64,000 bases of DNA from Aricia agestis (taxonomy: Eukaryota; Arthropoda; Insecta; Lepidoptera; Lycaenidae). The DNA lies in the NCBI RefSeq assembly GCF_905147365.1, contig NC_056416.1:6158001-6222000 (forward strand), written 5' to 3'. A model generated the notes under the pieces. That model was given only the letters and a program-made list of their open reading frames with translations. It had not been told where the DNA came from and ran no database searches. Of the stretch, positions 1-11,592 are shown in pieces; within the stretch, counting starts at the first letter, position 1; every line of letters begins with the position of its first letter. Made by a program: the position numbers and the translations under genes.

Positions 1-190
1 TAGACACACATTCGCATTTGTAACATTAGTATGGAATTACTATATCATCCCTTCCCAACCCTCCCCTACCCTAGTACCCTATTTCCTTTTAAAAGGCCGG
101 CAACGCACCTGCAGCTCTTCTGATGCTGCGAGTGTCCATTGGCGACGGAAGTTGCTTTCCATCAGGTGAACCGCTTGCTCGTTTGCCCAG
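1..190 (+). mobile_element. 3' end fragment of a CR1/zenon-like LINE
   Basis: A pyrimidine-rich stretch (about 46-90) is followed by a segment containing AAAAGGCCGGCAACGCACCT and a block about pentamer CTGCGAGTGTCC and TTGCTTTCCATCAGGTGA. From memory this composition matches a 3' tail that recurs thousands of times in moth genomes and belongs to CR1-type LINEs. The left side is cut by the window edge and no coding frame is visible. Family assignment is recognition, not a search. Confidence 0.5.
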
Positions 191-715
191 TGGCGGATTT
201 ACCAATAGGCTAAGTAGGCTGGAGCCTAGGGCGGCAGATTTAGAGGGGCGGCAAATTTAGCCCCATTTTTTATCTTACAGAAATAAAAAATCCCACCAAA
301 AACATTTCTTGTAAAATATTGCCGAGACGACCACATAAGGTTTACGGTTTACCCTGTAAAAAAGATATAAGATCTCAATATGTAGACTGTAGAGCCAAGC
401 TTCTGAATCTACACGGCCTAACTCTACAGTCTACTAAACCTTACTTAAAGAAATTCTGCATACCAGTAGATATTTATGGCTTCGCCGTTTCGCTACGGCA
501 CAGGGCGAAACCTTGTGTGGTCGTCTCAGCAAATATTTTCAAAAAATGTTTTTGGTGGGATTTTATGATTGTGAACTAAACTAACGTTGAATTATGATAT
601 TAATATATGTTATAGGGAATATATATTATGATTGTGAACTAAACTAACGTTGAATTTCAAGGGTCAGTTTTAGGGGCGGCAAAAATAGAATAGCCTACAG
701 GCCCCTTATTTCATA
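191..715. mobile_element. Diverged hAT-like DNA transposon remnant
   Basis: The left end reads CAGTGGCGGATTTACCAATA and both flanks of the inner MITE (240-260 and 670-690) carry the same GGGGCGGCAAA motif, so one element appears to have been split by a later insertion. A 27-base segment ending AACTAACGTTGAATT occurs twice (567-594 and 628-656). No transposase frame survives. The hAT label rests only on the CAGTGGCG terminus. Confidence 0.4.
291..560. mobile_element. MITE with long terminal inverted repeats, nested in the hAT-like remnant
   Basis: The left end starts TCCCACCAAAAACATTTCTT and the right end is its near-perfect inverse ending in TTTTTGGTGGGA. The inverted arms run at least 45 bases and include CCGAGACGACCACA/TGTGGTCGTCTC. 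The internal 180 bases contain a chance open frame but nothing gene-like. The superfamily is not determined because the target duplication lies in a poly-A/T tract. Confidence 0.75.
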
Positions 716-1960
716 AAAAAAAATCATAAAGGTTTGCAAATCGAAATATTTGAGCCCAAAAATTTTAACTAAACATTTGAATTTTGAACAGTAATGGCGG
801 ACTGTGTTTCAGCTCTCGAACAATGTGTTTGCACTTTACATGTAAATGATTTGCCGCGCCGAACGTCTATTGTTTGACACACATTATGTAAATAAAGCAA
901 ATTGGAATTCCCAACTACTCTCAAAAGTCTATTGCTATTAGTAGTAGGTACTCAGTGTTAACAACAGAGGAAAATTCGGTTAAGGAAGTTAAACTTACAA
1001 GTAGATGAAGTTACTACATAAATCCACTTTGTATGTCAGGAAAACTTTGAACTTCTTCCTTAATTTAATTTTTGGAATATAATCAATATTCCAAAAATTA
1101 AATGTGATACGTCACCATCATAAGACTAGCTATATTTCTTGATATTCGAAATAATGATTATACATAAGAAGCAGAGATAACTTTATAGTTCCTAAGTATC
1201 ATGTTTCATTAAAAAATCTTGATATGTCGTTTCTCATCCCGGTCACACTGTCAAAACTTTAATAATTTAGCTTGAATATCTTCTGCTTTATTATAATGAT
1301 CATCATCATCATCATCTAAATGGTCACTCTTATCTACAAGTCGTCAAGAAACTGAACAACAAGAAATAGAAAAGGCTTAAACGACAAAATAGTTTTTGTC
1401 GCGTTATTTAAAAACCACAAATATATTTCATATAAGCTATGGGCAAATTATAGTGTATGCTTGAACTGATCTTTGTAAAAAGTTTGGAAGCTTAAATCAC
1501 TCACCTCTGTTGGCAAAAATAGAATCCCTGTTTTTATAGAGGTCTTTTTGATCAATAATTATTCTGTGTTATAAAAGTTGACCAATCGTGTTATGCTATG
1601 GGTAATTCAAAGATAAAGACATGATGAATACTGACAATGAACTTTAATTTCTTAGCTTTAGTCATTGTTGAGAAAAATCGTTATCGCTGCAGCCAAATTA
1701 ACAAGGGGTCACCTTAATGGCGATTTTTATGCATGTATATTTTTTATTTATTTATTTATATCAGGCTACATAGGCCCATACAATATATACCTTAATGACT
1801 AACATATATTTTGTCCGCATAAGCAGACGTGGCTGCATGACACTACTTGTTTGAAGACTTGATATGGCTCTATATTCTATTTCCGTTTCTCCCTTATCCT
1901 GTTCTGTTAAGATATTTATATAACTGTTCAATGCTTAGTGTCTTTACCTGGCATATTGAA
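716..1960. other. AT-rich intergenic DNA, no gene seen
   Basis: No long reading frame, RNA gene or clear repeat end is visible here. A short (ATC)n tract lies near 1300-1317. Confidence 0.5.
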
Positions 1961-1964
1961 AAGG

Positions 1965-2097
1965 CAAAAACACGTGACTTTTCAATATACCAGGCAAAGA
2001 CAAGTAGGTACTAGGTAGAGCTTGCATAAGGAATTAAAAAACACGTGACTTTTCAATATACCAGGCAAAGACAAGTAGGTACTAGGTAGAGCTTGCA
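1965..2097. repeat. Tandem duplication with an inverted half-copy
   Basis: A segment of about 57 bases beginning ACACGTGACTTTTCAATATA and ending GTAGAGCTTGCAT is present twice (about 1971-2028 and 2041-2098), separated by a 12-base spacer. Upstream, 1940-1966 carries part of the same sequence in inverse orientation (CTTTACCTGGCATATTGAAAAG), so the first copy can also fold on that side. Confidence 0.75.
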
Positions 2098-2564
2098 TTT
2101 ATACGCCGTGTAAATATTTTACTTGTAAAAGGGTCAGTCTTTCAACAGTAACAATTAAGACACTGACAACACATCCGCTGGCTAATCACCTCTTCCTCTT
2201 ACGAACAGACTTAAGTTATCACTCACTCACTTTTCGCGGGATAACTCTTATCTTTTCCGCCCTGATAAGAGATAAGTCCACTTGTAAACAAAATGGCCGA
2301 CTAGTTTACAAATAGCCTTTTCGTTCTAGAAAATAATAGTCTATAGATTTTGTTTCTTTTAGGCTATGAAGTCTCCCCCGTGTATGCACGATGTGAACGA
2401 TCGCTGGTAGAGTTGCAGTAGAGTCTACCGTACCCGCAACTCTGCCTTAAGCGGGGAGTGGAGCACCATGGGGTTTTAGTGGGTGGACCCTACTGGGGAG
2501 TCTCACATACCCCGGCCGATCGCCTCAATCCGCCAAGGATGCGTAAAGCATTTCCCCATGTAAA

Positions 2565-2614
2565 ACAAAGGCTTTGAAATCTGATAGATGTCTATCAGAT
2601 TTCAAAGCCTTTGT
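2565..2614. repeat. Perfect 24-base inverted repeat
   Basis: Arms 2565-2588 and 2591-2614 are exact reverse complements separated by only two bases, giving a long cruciform or hairpin. It follows a GC-rich block (2340-2560, including GGGGTTTTAGTGGGT) that resembles LINE 3' UTR sequence. The repeat may be a tail-to-tail insertion scar rather than a functional RNA. Confidence 0.8.
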
Positions 2615-4196
2615 TATATAGCCTATAAAACCAAAAATCAGTACTTGTTAAAACAAGGAGACCATGTTGGCTGAAATTCACTAACCATGATTGTCAACTA
2701 TTTTAATTACTTGTAAGATCTGATTTTAAAATGTACATATTATTATCATTTAACCAATATTCAACATGAGTAAATATACCGTTCCTTCTTTACGAAGATC
2801 CTGTTTGATAGTGATCCGGCTTACGAAATTTCTAAACCAACTTTATTTAAATTAGGCAATATGTTATTTAATGGAAAAATCATCTATTATGATGATCATA
2901 ATTTATGTATTCTATTGAGTCATTTCTAAAAGGGAGTTTTTTAGACATAAAAGAGTAATCAGAATATTTAACAAAATTCAGTCTAAATGTTTTTAAATGG
3001 CGAGCATTAAAATTATGTTAAATTATTATAATCACAATAGCCCATTTCTCCTAAACTAAGCTAAGCTCTCAAGTGACAGCTTTTTCTTAGAATTTCAATT
3101 TCTGATTCATATCCCTAGTTGGATGTTCTGTATTACTAACACGGTTTATAACGATTTCAATAAATCCTACAAAAATATAAATAATTCCAACATCAATAAT
3201 CAATATGCATGAATTTCCCATATGGCACAGATAAATAATTATGAACGCAATAAAATCAGTCTGACTAAAGGTGACTTCATGAGATAAAACTTTATATTTA
3301 TATTTTAGAATTTTATTGAAAAAAAAGCTATAGTGAGTCATGGTTTTGGACTAAACAGGTCCTATGGAATGCCAGCAAAACAGCATGAAGCAAAAAACAA
3401 TGATGAATTCAATACGAGATGCTTTAGTGATAACAACTAATTATGAACTTTCAGTCCAAAATATTGTCTTTGCTAATGTGCATTTTTAAATTGGGGCTAA
3501 TAACCCCAAACAATATGCTCATTTTTACCTCGAAGAAACCCCGCGAAGCCTAATGGAAGAAATCTTATAAGTTCCAGTGCTCATGAAAAATACGCGCGTA
3601 AAAATTAATGCTTTGTATTTTCTTAGACGCCGTCGCGACGCCCTTCTTTCTTTTGACACCTTTCCTCCCACTAAGATTTGGTGAGATTCGGATTAACCCT
3701 AAATGCCTTTAGCAATGCAGTTATTTAAGAACTAATACTTCAACATGTCTAGAATCTAGATATTTCCAAATTAAAAACTGTCACTTAATTGAATTCGTCA
3801 ATGAGGGTTTTTCACGTATGGAATATTAAGGTTGTGGCTTAGTTCTGCGAGTTATTTTAGGATTACTTTACTATTACTACATTGGTATTTGCAGGTCAAT
3901 ACGTCACATATTGAGTTCGTCAAGGAGGAAAATAGTCACATATTGAATTAAGGCTGTGAAAGTCGAGGTGGGCCGATGACTCACGCGCAGGTACCGTCTC
4001 CGTGTGATAACGCGCACGTGAGCCGGGAACCATGAATCATCATTGTATTGCTATTACGCAAACAGTTCAAACGGTTAGTCTGTTCGCGTTAAGAGACCAG
4101 TGAATCATGTCAATAAAAACACGAATGTCAAAGGCAAACCTAATTATTGGCAATCTGGAATTAATACAGGCAATGTTTTACTTTTGACAATCACAA
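2615..4196. other. Intergenic DNA without recognisable genes
   Basis: AT-rich sequence with only short chance frames, the longest about 84 codons on the minus strand at 3087-3341 and of low complexity. No repeat termini were identified with certainty. Confidence 0.45.
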
Positions 4197-4667
4197 TCAT
4201 AATATTAATACGCGAACGAAAAACTTTGTAACCCTTTTTACGGAAAAATGGGGAAACGTAGGTGCATGAAATTTTGCACAGTTATAGTTTATATGGTGAA
4301 GGAGTGCATCGAACTAATATTATTTTGAAATTATGCTTTTATCATACGTTTTTTTAACAAATAAAACATTACACACACTACAACACACACACATGAGAAA
4401 TGACAGATTTTTGAGTGACAAGCCTATACATACGAATTATACTCTTTTATTTATGGTTGAAGTCTGTTGACAACAAATTGAAAATGGATTATAGTTTTTT
4501 TTTATTGAATCTAGAAGATACTATTAGACAATGCTTACACGGCCAGTCTAAGATCAGCTAAGTCCCAGAGACAAGAGTAAAAAAAAATATGATAAAGTCA
4601 ATATTTCTTACAAAATATGGGTATGTCATTGAAACTAAGGTCGAATTTCGACCATTGGGCGATCTAG
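4197..4667 (+). mobile_element. Non-autonomous Helitron, family A, copy 1
   Basis: The element begins with TC after an A and ends CTAG before a T, the A|T insertion pattern of Helitrons. Its 3' end carries the small hairpin GGTCGAATTTCGACC about a dozen bases before the CTAG. Internal sequence (AAAACTTTGTAACCC, ATGAAATTTTGCACAGTTAT, repeated CACACA) is shared with four other copies in this window. The 5' end is more diverged than in other copies. No Rep/helicase is encoded. Confidence 0.8.
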
Positions 4668-5026
4668 TTAATCTAGATAAGTTGGCCATTGGAGGCGTGC
4701 CAATGATCTGCTGGTTTTCCTTAATTAGCAAATATTTGATTAGTGATTACGTTCACGAACCTACTGTATATTATGTCTACGTCATTGATTGACAATACCT
4801 ATTGTTGCATGTGGGCCAGTTCGGCCCATTTAGTGTGCCGGTAATAAAATCATAAACGGAACATACCTCATTAACGATTCAACGACGCAAGAAATGCCAA
4901 CAGCCAAGATAGGAGGCATGGTAAAAAAAATGTACTCTCATAAGAGTACTTTTTTTTATGTAATGTAACTTAATTCTATTTATTCACAATGATAACGTAC
5001 CGAGATACGTTTCCCCGAGAAGAGCT

Positions 5027-5675
5027 GTAGCTCTACCATGAGTTTAAAGCTATAGTATTTAACGATACTCGATACCGTCTCACGTAAATTTTTAGTATGG
5101 AAAATTTTACAGCGCCTCTAGCGGTCACTTGTGGAACTAAAATCGCTACCATGAGTTTACAATAAATACGTATCGAATAAAAACTCGCTAGCAACTAATG
5201 TTTTAAGCAGTTTCTCATGTGAATCGGTACCATGAGTAAACAATTTGACAGGTGGTATCGTAAATTCGTTTCCAAAATTCATCGAACAATGTCAACATTC
5301 AACGTTATTTACATACGATATGCAATCTCTCTTCTTCTTCTCCTTCTATAATGCATACAAGTTTACGAATGTATTTGTCTCATACATTTACTAATAACAA
5401 GTCGGTGTTTTAAATTGGTAGGGTTTTTAAGGCCATATGCCGTCTTTGTCTTTTACTCGAGCTAGAAAGAGAGAGCAAAATCAATTATGAAGTTACATTA
5501 CGATTTTTGTACTATTATAAACACACGAAAACTACATAAACAATCGTGTCGTCGCTAGCGAGTTTATATGACTCATGGTACGGTTTTTATTGAAAACTAT
5601 ATCGACGCACGTTTGCTCGCTATCGGGTACGGTAAAATCGTATACTTTTTCGATAGCAACTCATGGTAGAGCTAC
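5027..5675. mobile_element. Composite MITE with GTAGCTCTACCATGAG termini
   Basis: The left end reads GTAGCTCTACCATGAGTTTA and the right end is its inverse, CATGGTAGAGCTAC. Inner copies of CTACCATGAGTTTA (5146-5160) and ACCATGAGTAAACAA (about 5229) show that the interior is rearranged or doubled. Two shorter relatives lie at 18541-18733 and 19179-19364. Confidence 0.65.
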
Positions 5676-5759
5676 TGGACACCCCTAATTCTATTTATTC
5701 AGGATGCTACAAAACTATGTGAGAATATTTTAGGGTATGTATGAGTCTCTTATACAGAA

Positions 5760-5975
5760 TGTAACAAAACTAAATGATAATACTTTAGGGTGTGTACTTC
5801 ACTGTGAAAGTAGCAGCGCTGAAGGACCAATTATTTATGGGGAAACTCGTGACGCTGGGGCGCTTGCCCATACAAGTGAAAAAAAAATTGATCTTTCAGC
5901 GCTGCTACTTTCACAGTGAACTCTCTATAAGGAACACGTACACACCCTAAATTATTATTACTTAGTTTTGTTACA
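5760..5975. mobile_element. MITE nested inside another MITE
   Basis: The outer inverted repeats are TGTAACAAAACTAAATGATA... with GGGTGTGTAC (5760-5797) and the inverse GTACACACCC...GTTTTGTTAC (5938-5975). Inside lies a second pair of arms, TTCACTGTGAAAGTAGCAGC (5798-5823) and its exact inverse ending at 5920. A degenerate third copy of the outer arm sits just upstream at 5707-5741. Confidence 0.75.
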
Positions 5976-7006
5976 GCCTGTATAGAGTTCGCTGCGTAGC
6001 AGCGCTGAACGAAAATTTTAATCTGTAGCCAATGATATACAAATAGTTACCAATAGACTTGAAAATTGAGTAAGTACATAAAAGATTTGTTCGCTTCGCT
6101 CGCCTTACCCCTGGCTGGATGTATTTAATACGTAAAGTGTCATTAAACAAACATCCGACTTGAACCCGACTAATCTGTAAAATATGCTTGGATATTCTTA
6201 TCAACCATGACGAATTAGGATATGACAAAACGTTATCAATAATTACGTGTCTATTTAGTAATTTTTCGGTTATCGTAGATGACACAATCCGTAGTAAACA
6301 GAGCCAGATGAATGGAACTGAGTCACACTGCAACTTGCAAAGTGAATCAACGCATACAACTTCATTGAAAATTGTATGAAAACTCGCGCGATTTGACTCT
6401 TACTCACCGTTCTGAGAAATACCGTTTGTTTCTTAAGAATTATGTTTAATTACAAATACACTCTATTCAGTAACAAAACTATATTATAGTTTTGTTATTA
6501 AAAAGAGTGTAACATCAAAGATTGTATTCTATCATCTATGTATACACGTCAATTAAGTATAAGTATCGGGGTTATGCTATTTTGGGGCTGATTAGTGATT
6601 ACTAATTTTATAATAATAAACCAAAAATAAAATAATTTTGGTAATTTTGAAATAACAGTTGCGTGATAGAAAATGGTCAATGTTAATAAAATTATCTACA
6701 TATATGGGTATCTTAAAAAGCGCCAAAGAACAAGGGGCATTTTTGTATGGAATCCAGACATATCGTATAACGTAAAATAGAATAGAATAAACTTTTATTT
6801 GCAGCTAAAATAATTATAATTATAAGATACATAAAATCGAGGAAAGGTTAGATTTTTAAGGTTTTCATGTTTTCCTATACATTTATTAAAAATATGAAAC
6901 AATATAATACTAAAATACAACACTTTCATCAAGTTTGCCATATACGATTACTTTCCAGAAATGATTCCTTACCAGTAACACTACAAATTGTTGTTTTTTG
7001 TGATTT
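5976..7006. other. Intergenic DNA, no gene seen
   Basis: Contains a short inverted repeat around 6470-6500 (ACAAAACTATA/TATAGTTTTGT) and AT-rich sequence. Overlapping chance frames on both strands at 5971-6379 have no recognisable domain. Confidence 0.45.
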
Positions 7007-7942
7007 TTAGGGTTCCGTACCTCAAAAGAAAAAAACGGAACCCTTATAGGATCACTTTGTTGTCCGTCTGTCCGTCTGTCAAGACCCTTTTTCTCAGGAA
7101 CGCGTGGAGGTATGAAGCTGAAATTTATATCAATTACTCAGGTCTACTGTCCCTTGAAGCTGTGAAAAAATCAAACTTCTAAGCCAACGCAATCAAAAGA
7201 TACAGCCGTTTATGCCGCAAATTTTCGACACTTGCAAGGGAATCAAAACCTACAGGGTGCTTCCCGTGAACTCAGAATCTTGAAATTTGGTACGAAGCAA
7301 CGTCTTATAGCATAGATAAAGGAAAAATTACGAAAACCATAAATTTTTAGTTACATCACATAATATATTTTTTTTTAATAATTTTAAACTTACTACCCAT
7401 TTCCTCATAAACGCGTAGAGGTATTAAATTGAAATTCATACCAAATACTCAGGTCTATAATACCTTTAAGCTGTAACAAAATCAAACTTCTATGTCAACG
7501 CAATCAAAAGAAACAGCAATTTAAGCTGCATATTTTGAAACTCGCAAGTACTCGCAAGGGAATCAAAACCTAAAGGGTACTTCCAGTCGACCTAGAATCT
7601 TGAAATTTGGCATGAAGCAACGTTTTATAGCACACATAAAGGAAAAATTCCGAAAACCTTAAATTTTTAGTTACATTACAAAATATATATTTTTTAATAA
7701 ATATAAACTTATTACTTTTTTCCTCATGAACGCGTAGAGCTATTACTTAAACGATAAAGAGATCTTTGTCTTAAATTTATGCTCCTCCATCTTTCCCCAT
7801 TGTAATGTTATGAATTTCATTTTGCAATAAAAATACCATAGTTATGACTCGATTGTCGTAATGAACGAACTTTGTAAACCTTGCAGGTTTGTACGGAACC
7901 CTCGGTGCGCGAGTCCGACTCGCACTTGGCCGGTTTTTTTTC
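7007..7942. mobile_element. Interspersed repeat with AGGGTTCCGTA start and CTTGGCCGGTTTT end
   Basis: It starts with AGGGTTCCGTACCTCAAAAG and ends with CGAGTCCGACTCGCACTTGG followed by CCGGTTTTTTTT. The interior holds two diverged tandem units (about 7085-7340 and 7395-7655), both containing CTCAGGTCTA and GGGAATCAAAACCTA. The same family, with the same ends but a different interior, recurs at 54995-56147. It is abundant in moth genomes by recollection, and its class is uncertain. Confidence 0.65.
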
Positions 7943-9212
7943 TTACCTTCTACCCGCATAAACTTTTTTCTGCCATGGTTTAGAGATTTTTCGTCTACAA
8001 TAAAATGTTCAACTTTTCAAGCCCTTTCATTTGGTATAATATGTCTCAAAGTGCTACATTAGTGGGTACGATATGCCCTTCCTTCTTTTGTCTACATTAC
8101 AATAAAGTCATACACATAATATTTTGAATTAATTGTTTAACTTTAAGTCCTTACTACTTAGTCACCATAAAATGATATAATAGATTAGTATGTAAGTGTA
8201 ACGTTACCTAATTAATAATTATTCATTTACGTACGTATTAATCGATTGAAATCACCGGATCATCTAGATTTTTACCTTATTCGAGCGTATTTTACCGTAA
8301 CGATGAATAATCGTATGAATAACATGCACTTACTCATACCTAGTCCAGCGGATTTGCATACTTAATACTAGATCATTTGCAACACCGTGACTTCATACTA
8401 CCACTAAAATTGTAGTTCAAAATTGATTATAGTGACATTATCTAGATTAAATCATACAATACCGTCATTCTGTTGTCTTGAAGTAAGTATGGTAAAGTAA
8501 TTTAGGCAGGTTATAATTAAGTTTATGTAGTTTTATCTATCTGGCTTGTTTATGATCTTAAGCCCTATGGGCTAGGCTTTAAATGATATGTCTACTTTAT
8601 TAACTATATTTCTATATTAAACACATCATACATCTGTTTCATTATATAATTATCATATTTGATTAAAATATGTCTAAAGAATTACACCAAGGAAAAAGTT
8701 TAATAATAATTATCAAATCAATACGAAAAATAAAAACTACTTATATTAATTGAGGTAATCTTTTTTACAAAACAAATTGACCCTTGTAATAATATCATCG
8801 ACGATATAATAATATCATCACATATATGTACTTACTATAATTTCAAACTTAAAATTTCAAAAATAATGCGCTTTGTATAAAGTTTTCTGACTAGTCTAGT
8901 TATTTGGATGATATTTTAAGCGTTTCCTGCTAACCTCATGGCCTCTAAGCTGAGTTTTAAGCCTTGTGAACTTACAGATGCAGAGTATCGTCCAATAATC
9001 CTTATAAGTAGTGTTGGTTTAATTTTATCTTCGAGACGGTGGCCGATGAGTCAATGACCTCTCAATGTCATTTGCCTGACACAACCGACTATACAAATCA
9101 GTTTGGTATTAATTACGAGACTATGAGAGATTTTTACGATTTTTGGCAAACATTTTTCTGTAACGTAAACTCTTACATAACTACCAGTACTATTAGGATA
9201 AAATGAAAGTCA
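7943..9212. other. AT-rich intergenic DNA
   Basis: No long frame, no RNA gene and no clear repeat ends were seen in this interval. Confidence 0.45.
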
Positions 9213-9442
9213 TCCATACTAATATTATAAATGCGAAAGTGTGTCTGTCTGTCTGTCCGTCTGTCTGTCTGTCTGTCTATTACCTCTTCACGCTCGAACC
9301 GTTGAACCGATTTTGCTGAAATTTGGCATGGAGATACTTTGAGTCCCGGGAAAGGACATAGGATACTTTTTATCCGGGAAAAATGTACAGTTCCCGCGCA
9401 ATGAACGAAATTTGGCGCAACGGAGTTGCGGGCGTCATCTAG
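9213..9442 (+). mobile_element. Non-autonomous Helitron, family B, copy 1
   Basis: It starts TCCATACTAATATTATAAAT after an A and ends GTCATCTAG before a T. A (GTCT)n microsatellite (9242-9278) lies near the 5' end, and the body includes ACCGATTTTGCTGAAATTTG and TTTGAGTCCCGGGAAAGGAC. Related copies are at 23604, 27030, 35761 and, truncated and reversed, at 41239. Confidence 0.85.
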
Positions 9443-9724
9443 TAAAATATAATTAAAATAAGCAATTCAAGTCTAGATGTTAAGTGTTTGTTAATAAGTG
9501 CATTTATTATTGCAAAGAGAAATTTAGAGACAAAAGCAGTGTAGGTTAGAGTAGATAATAGATTTAGTAGTCAGATACATACATATAGAGCAAATATCAA
9601 CACATTTAACACAGTAGAGATTACGTAGAACTCGCTCAGGTCAAAGACACAAATAAAAGATAGAGAAGCTATCAATTTGTCATGCTGATAAGAATTTTCA
9701 TTATATACGGATATGTAGATCCGT

Positions 9725-9870
9725 AGGAGTCCCCCCCCCCCTCCGCGCGGACTCGCCATTCTAATTAGCCATTGTGGCGGCCGGTGAGGACCGGCAGTCA
9801 CGCCGCAACCGCTCCGTAACCGACACGTAACCGCGACGCGAACGCGAGTGAATTGTGAAAACAAATGGAA
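9725..9870. promoter_or_regulatory. CpG-rich block in AT-rich DNA, possible promoter or 5' exon
   Basis: This 140-base stretch is strongly enriched in CG dinucleotides and includes a C10 run at 9731-9740 and GCGGCCGGTGAGG, which resembles a splice donor. Such islands in insects often mark a transcription start. It could serve the SARM1/Ect4 gene whose internal exons begin 11 kb downstream on the + strand, but no coding start in a compatible frame was found. Confidence 0.25.
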
Positions 9871-9899
9871 TGATATGGACGCTGCCGAACACATACGGT

Positions 9900-11575
9900 T
9901 CGTTTTTACACCCGAATTAGCTTTGATTTAATTTAGTGACACTTTTCTAATCAGTCACAATATTATCAATATAATTGCAATGTGTTATCACAAATGTGCT
10001 ACATGTGCTTTGAACTCTATTTTAAAATGAGCAGAGGAGCTTGTGAACCGGAAGTTTAAAATAACCTGGCAGATACGCCGATAATTTAGGATGAATGGTG
10101 GCGATGCATTCTAATTGTACCCGCTGAAAGGGCAAACGAAAGTTAAAAGAAAAGTTATTAAACGTCAAAGGAATAGGAAGAATTCGTAGTACAATACTTG
10201 AGCTAAAAGTTAGCCTAACTTCTCCGAACTCTTAAAGTTGTGAAAATCAATCTTGTTATTGAAATACGGTCAAAGCTATGAGTTCAAAACTTTAAATGTT
10301 AGTTTATGTCAAAAGTATACAATTTTGTGACTGGCGAGGTTTTTGTATAGTGTCAACATAGTAAAAGACATTTGTATAGCCAATGAATTAAGGGACCATA
10401 GAGTGTACTTTTATAAATAGGCATAAATTAGAATCAATAAGCATAAAAAATAACGAAATATAATCTAATTCGATATCTTGAGAACGTGTCACTATTACGT
10501 TCAATATACATGTAAATATATACATAACCAGAACTGGTTTAAAATGTCTAACCGGTTAAATTTTATAACCCTTCTAAATAGATTAGTTCAACTTAGCGTT
10601 TACCGTCACAACACCGGTAGTAAAAACAACTGATATTACATAGGTACAGATTTATCGCCAAAAGATTGATAGCTATAATAAGCTATTAGCTAAGCTTCAT
10701 TATAGCTAAAACTACCGCCAAACCAAAGAAGAATGATCGAATAAAATAAATATTTATTTAAGAAGAAAATTAAATATAGTACCACGTATATTTGGCTGAA
10801 AGAATCTTCATATTCTACAACGAAAAGTTACGCCATTAACATTGTCATGCCTCGAATGTCAAATTGGCCCCAAATTAAAACGAGGTAGATTTTCTGGCCA
10901 AGCTCTTTGCTTCCATATACAATCATGTCCCATGCCAGCACCTACTTAAATACTACTACTAATAAATATTCTGTGGTATGATCTGTTTAGCACGCTTAAT
11001 AAAAACCCATATTTTTTTCGAAAAAGTATCAAATCGGCTCTACATCGGCTCTACGTTTAAGTGCGCTCCAAAGTGCATCGCATATACTCTACTATATGTT
11101 TTATGTTGTATGTACTATGTTTATTGTTGTTATCACGTGACATAGCGCTTGCACCGAGTACTGACCTTCGTCAACTATTATATCTCTACATTATGCACAT
11201 CGTTACGAATCTTGACGGCAGATTATTATTTCTGGGCAATAGTTTAATTTGAGAGAGAGAGACAGATTGAGATGAGATAATAGAGATAGATGATCCAACC
11301 ATTTCTATTTTCTATGTTATATATTATTATTAATAATATTATATTATTAAAACTTTAATAAATAACATAAGTTTTAATGTCTCCATATTTCGTGATTTGT
11401 TTGTTAACAAGTTCTAGATCCAAGCCTAAGACCTAGAAACGAGAACTAAGATTTTATTTTCTTGGTTACTAGTCGCAAAAAATGTAGAGATTCTTTAGAA
11501 TCCTCTAGTCCTAAAATTTCTTCATTCACGCTTATTGTAGACATTTCCTTCATCGACGTAGTAGTAATATAAATA
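9900..11575. other. AT-rich intergenic DNA
   Basis: No supportable gene or repeat terminus was seen. A 63-codon chance frame at 11061-11252 has no recognisable motif. Confidence 0.45.
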
Positions 11576-11592
11576 TCTATATATTAATACGT

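Noticed and set aside
9571..9894. Minus-strand 107-codon frame over the CpG-rich block
   Set aside because: No domain, and the C-run and CpG composition account for the open frame.
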